Shown here: positions 63,808 through 64,000 of the stretch, piece by piece | How positions within the stretch are numbered: position 1 is the first letter of the stretch | Layout: every line of letters starts with the position of its first letter | Origin: Bombus terrestris | Taxonomy: Eukaryota > Arthropoda > Insecta > Hymenoptera > Apidae | Reading direction: 5' to 3' | Length of the DNA: 64,000 nucleotides | NCBI RefSeq assembly: GCF_910591885.1 | Contig: NW_025963561.1 | Span: 496,001-560,000, forward strand | Translations under genes and position numbers: made by a program | Notes under the pieces: model-generated | What the model saw: only the letters and a program-made list of their open reading frames with translations | Database searches by the model: none | Told to the model about the DNA's origin: nothing

Positions 63808-64000
63808 CGTTTTACGTCATAACGTAATCGTATATAACGTTGTACGTCATATAGTGGTGCAATATAACGTTATAGGTCCTATAGTGATGGAATATAACGT
63901 TATACATTATAACGTAATAGTATATAACGTATACGTCATAACGTAATAGTATATAACGTCATACGTCATATAGTGATGCGATATAATGTTATACCTCATA
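63808..64000. repeat. Satellite tail running out of the window
   Basis: Monomers of the CGTTTTACG, CGTTGTACG, GGTCC, CATTATAAC order seen at about 37.7-38.1 and 39.1-39.5 kb, then a 29-bp monomer at 63,928 (head CGTATACG). The last 14 bases begin a CCTCATA monomer, so the array continues beyond the window. Confidence 0.85.

Larger units (their letters stand above)
1..64000. repeat. Continuous 30-bp AT-rich satellite array with nested higher-order repeats
   Basis: Every base falls inside a monomer that begins CGTTATA, or a close variant, and ends ATAA or a variant such as ATAT, ATGA or AAAA. The step is exactly 30 bp except at about 30 length-variant monomers listed separately, giving roughly 2,130 head-to-tail units in one orientation. 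Positions 1-14 and 27-30 are nearly constant. Positions 15-26 are mainly ACGTAATAGTAT (type A) or TAGTGATGCAAT (type B). Subtypes also differ at positions 8-12, for example CGTCA, CATTA, CCTCA, GGTCC, GGCCT, CGTAA or CGACA. Monomer order is not random: the same strings of subtypes recur over hundreds to thousands of bases. No unique DNA, transposon, RNA gene or credible protein gene interrupts the array, and both window ends lie inside it. Satellites of this kind usually sit in centromeric or other heterochromatin; that location is inference. Confidence 0.97.

Noticed and set aside
1..64000. CRISPR array, suggested by direct repeats of 30 bp
   Set aside because: There are no spacers. Repeats are head to tail, and the variable part of each unit comes from a small set of recurring states. 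No cas genes are present.
1..64000. TATATAA motifs as promoters
   Set aside because: The motif occurs in most monomers because the unit ends TATATAA. With no initiation context or gene beside it, calling promoters would mean hundreds of them.
1..64000. Telomeric or subtelomeric repeats
   Set aside because: I saw no TTAGG, TTAGGG, TTTAGGG or similar short G-rich tandem repeat on either strand.
1..64000. Bacterial or phage origin, plasmid iterons
   Set aside because: Iteron arrays are short and flanked by replication genes. A 64-kb gene-free array with nested HORs is not known to me from prokaryotes, and no ribosome binding sites or genes are visible.
1..64000. Rho-independent terminators at the palindromes
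   Set aside because: The dyads are short, AT-rich and lack a following T tract, and they occur at almost every monomer joint.
1..64000. CENP-B box like motif in H monomers
   Set aside because: The H core (CCGAAAGAGAGGC) does not match the known box (TTCG, then A, then CGGG) in spacing on either strand. Only the general idea of a protein-binding variant monomer is kept as a finding.
1..64000. Naming the species or a known satellite family
   Set aside because: I do not recognise the monomer. Composition and CpG content only suggest a eukaryote with low CpG methylation.

Overview
The whole 64 kb window is satellite DNA. I followed the repeat register from base 1 to base 64,000 and found no stretch of unique sequence, no credible gene, no RNA gene, no transposon and no CRISPR array. 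The unit is a 30-bp AT-rich monomer (type A consensus about 27% GC). There are roughly 2,130 tandem copies, all in the same orientation. Only about 30 places depart from exact 30-bp spacing, and each is a small indel inside one monomer (two adjacent monomers at 52,211). Used below with monomer position 1 at the C of CGTTATA: positions 1-14 are CGTTATACGTCATA and positions 27-30 are ATAA. The core at positions 15-26 has two main states, type A (ACGTAATAGTAT) and type B (TAGTGATGCAAT). Further variants include H (core with CCGAAAGAGAGGC, 32 copies), I (core with GGAGATT, 17 copies) and a paired M variant (TATAAAA followed by CATCGTACG).

The organism cannot be named from this. An uninterrupted, homogenised array with nested higher-order repeats (HORs) is typical of eukaryotic centromeric, pericentromeric or other heterochromatin. 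CpG is strongly over-represented for so AT-rich a sequence (3 CpG per type A monomer), which argues for a genome with little cytosine methylation at CpG. Invertebrate, fungal or protist hosts fit better than a vertebrate or a seed plant, but this is inference.

Layout. (1) 1-10,666: HOR blocks repeated at offsets 3,653, 6,293 and 1,050 bp. (2) 10,667-25,844: two copies of a 7.4-kb segment (10,667-18,083 and 18,413-25,844) separated by 329 bp. (3) 25,845-32,608: a mosaic holding a third copy of the 960-bp start of that segment, a 270-bp tandem duplication, and a cluster of length-changing junctions at 30,706-32,608. (4) 32,609-58,523: another HOR family with units near 3 kb (offsets 4,282, 2,936, 3,116, 3,480, 2,338 and 1,170 bp). 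(5) 58,524-64,000: the simplest and apparently youngest part, with a 150-bp unit x3, a 90-bp unit x3 and a 1,411-bp HOR x3 plus a partial fourth. The array runs off both ends of the window.

Because 30 bp is 10 codons and the common monomers lack stops in one frame per strand, the array produces long apparent open frames (up to 503 codons) on both strands. I regard these as by-products of the repeat, not genes. The window is informative about satellite evolution: a 15-bp ancestral half-unit, a 30-bp monomer, ordered monomer blocks, kilobase HORs, and indel haplotypes that track how blocks were copied.
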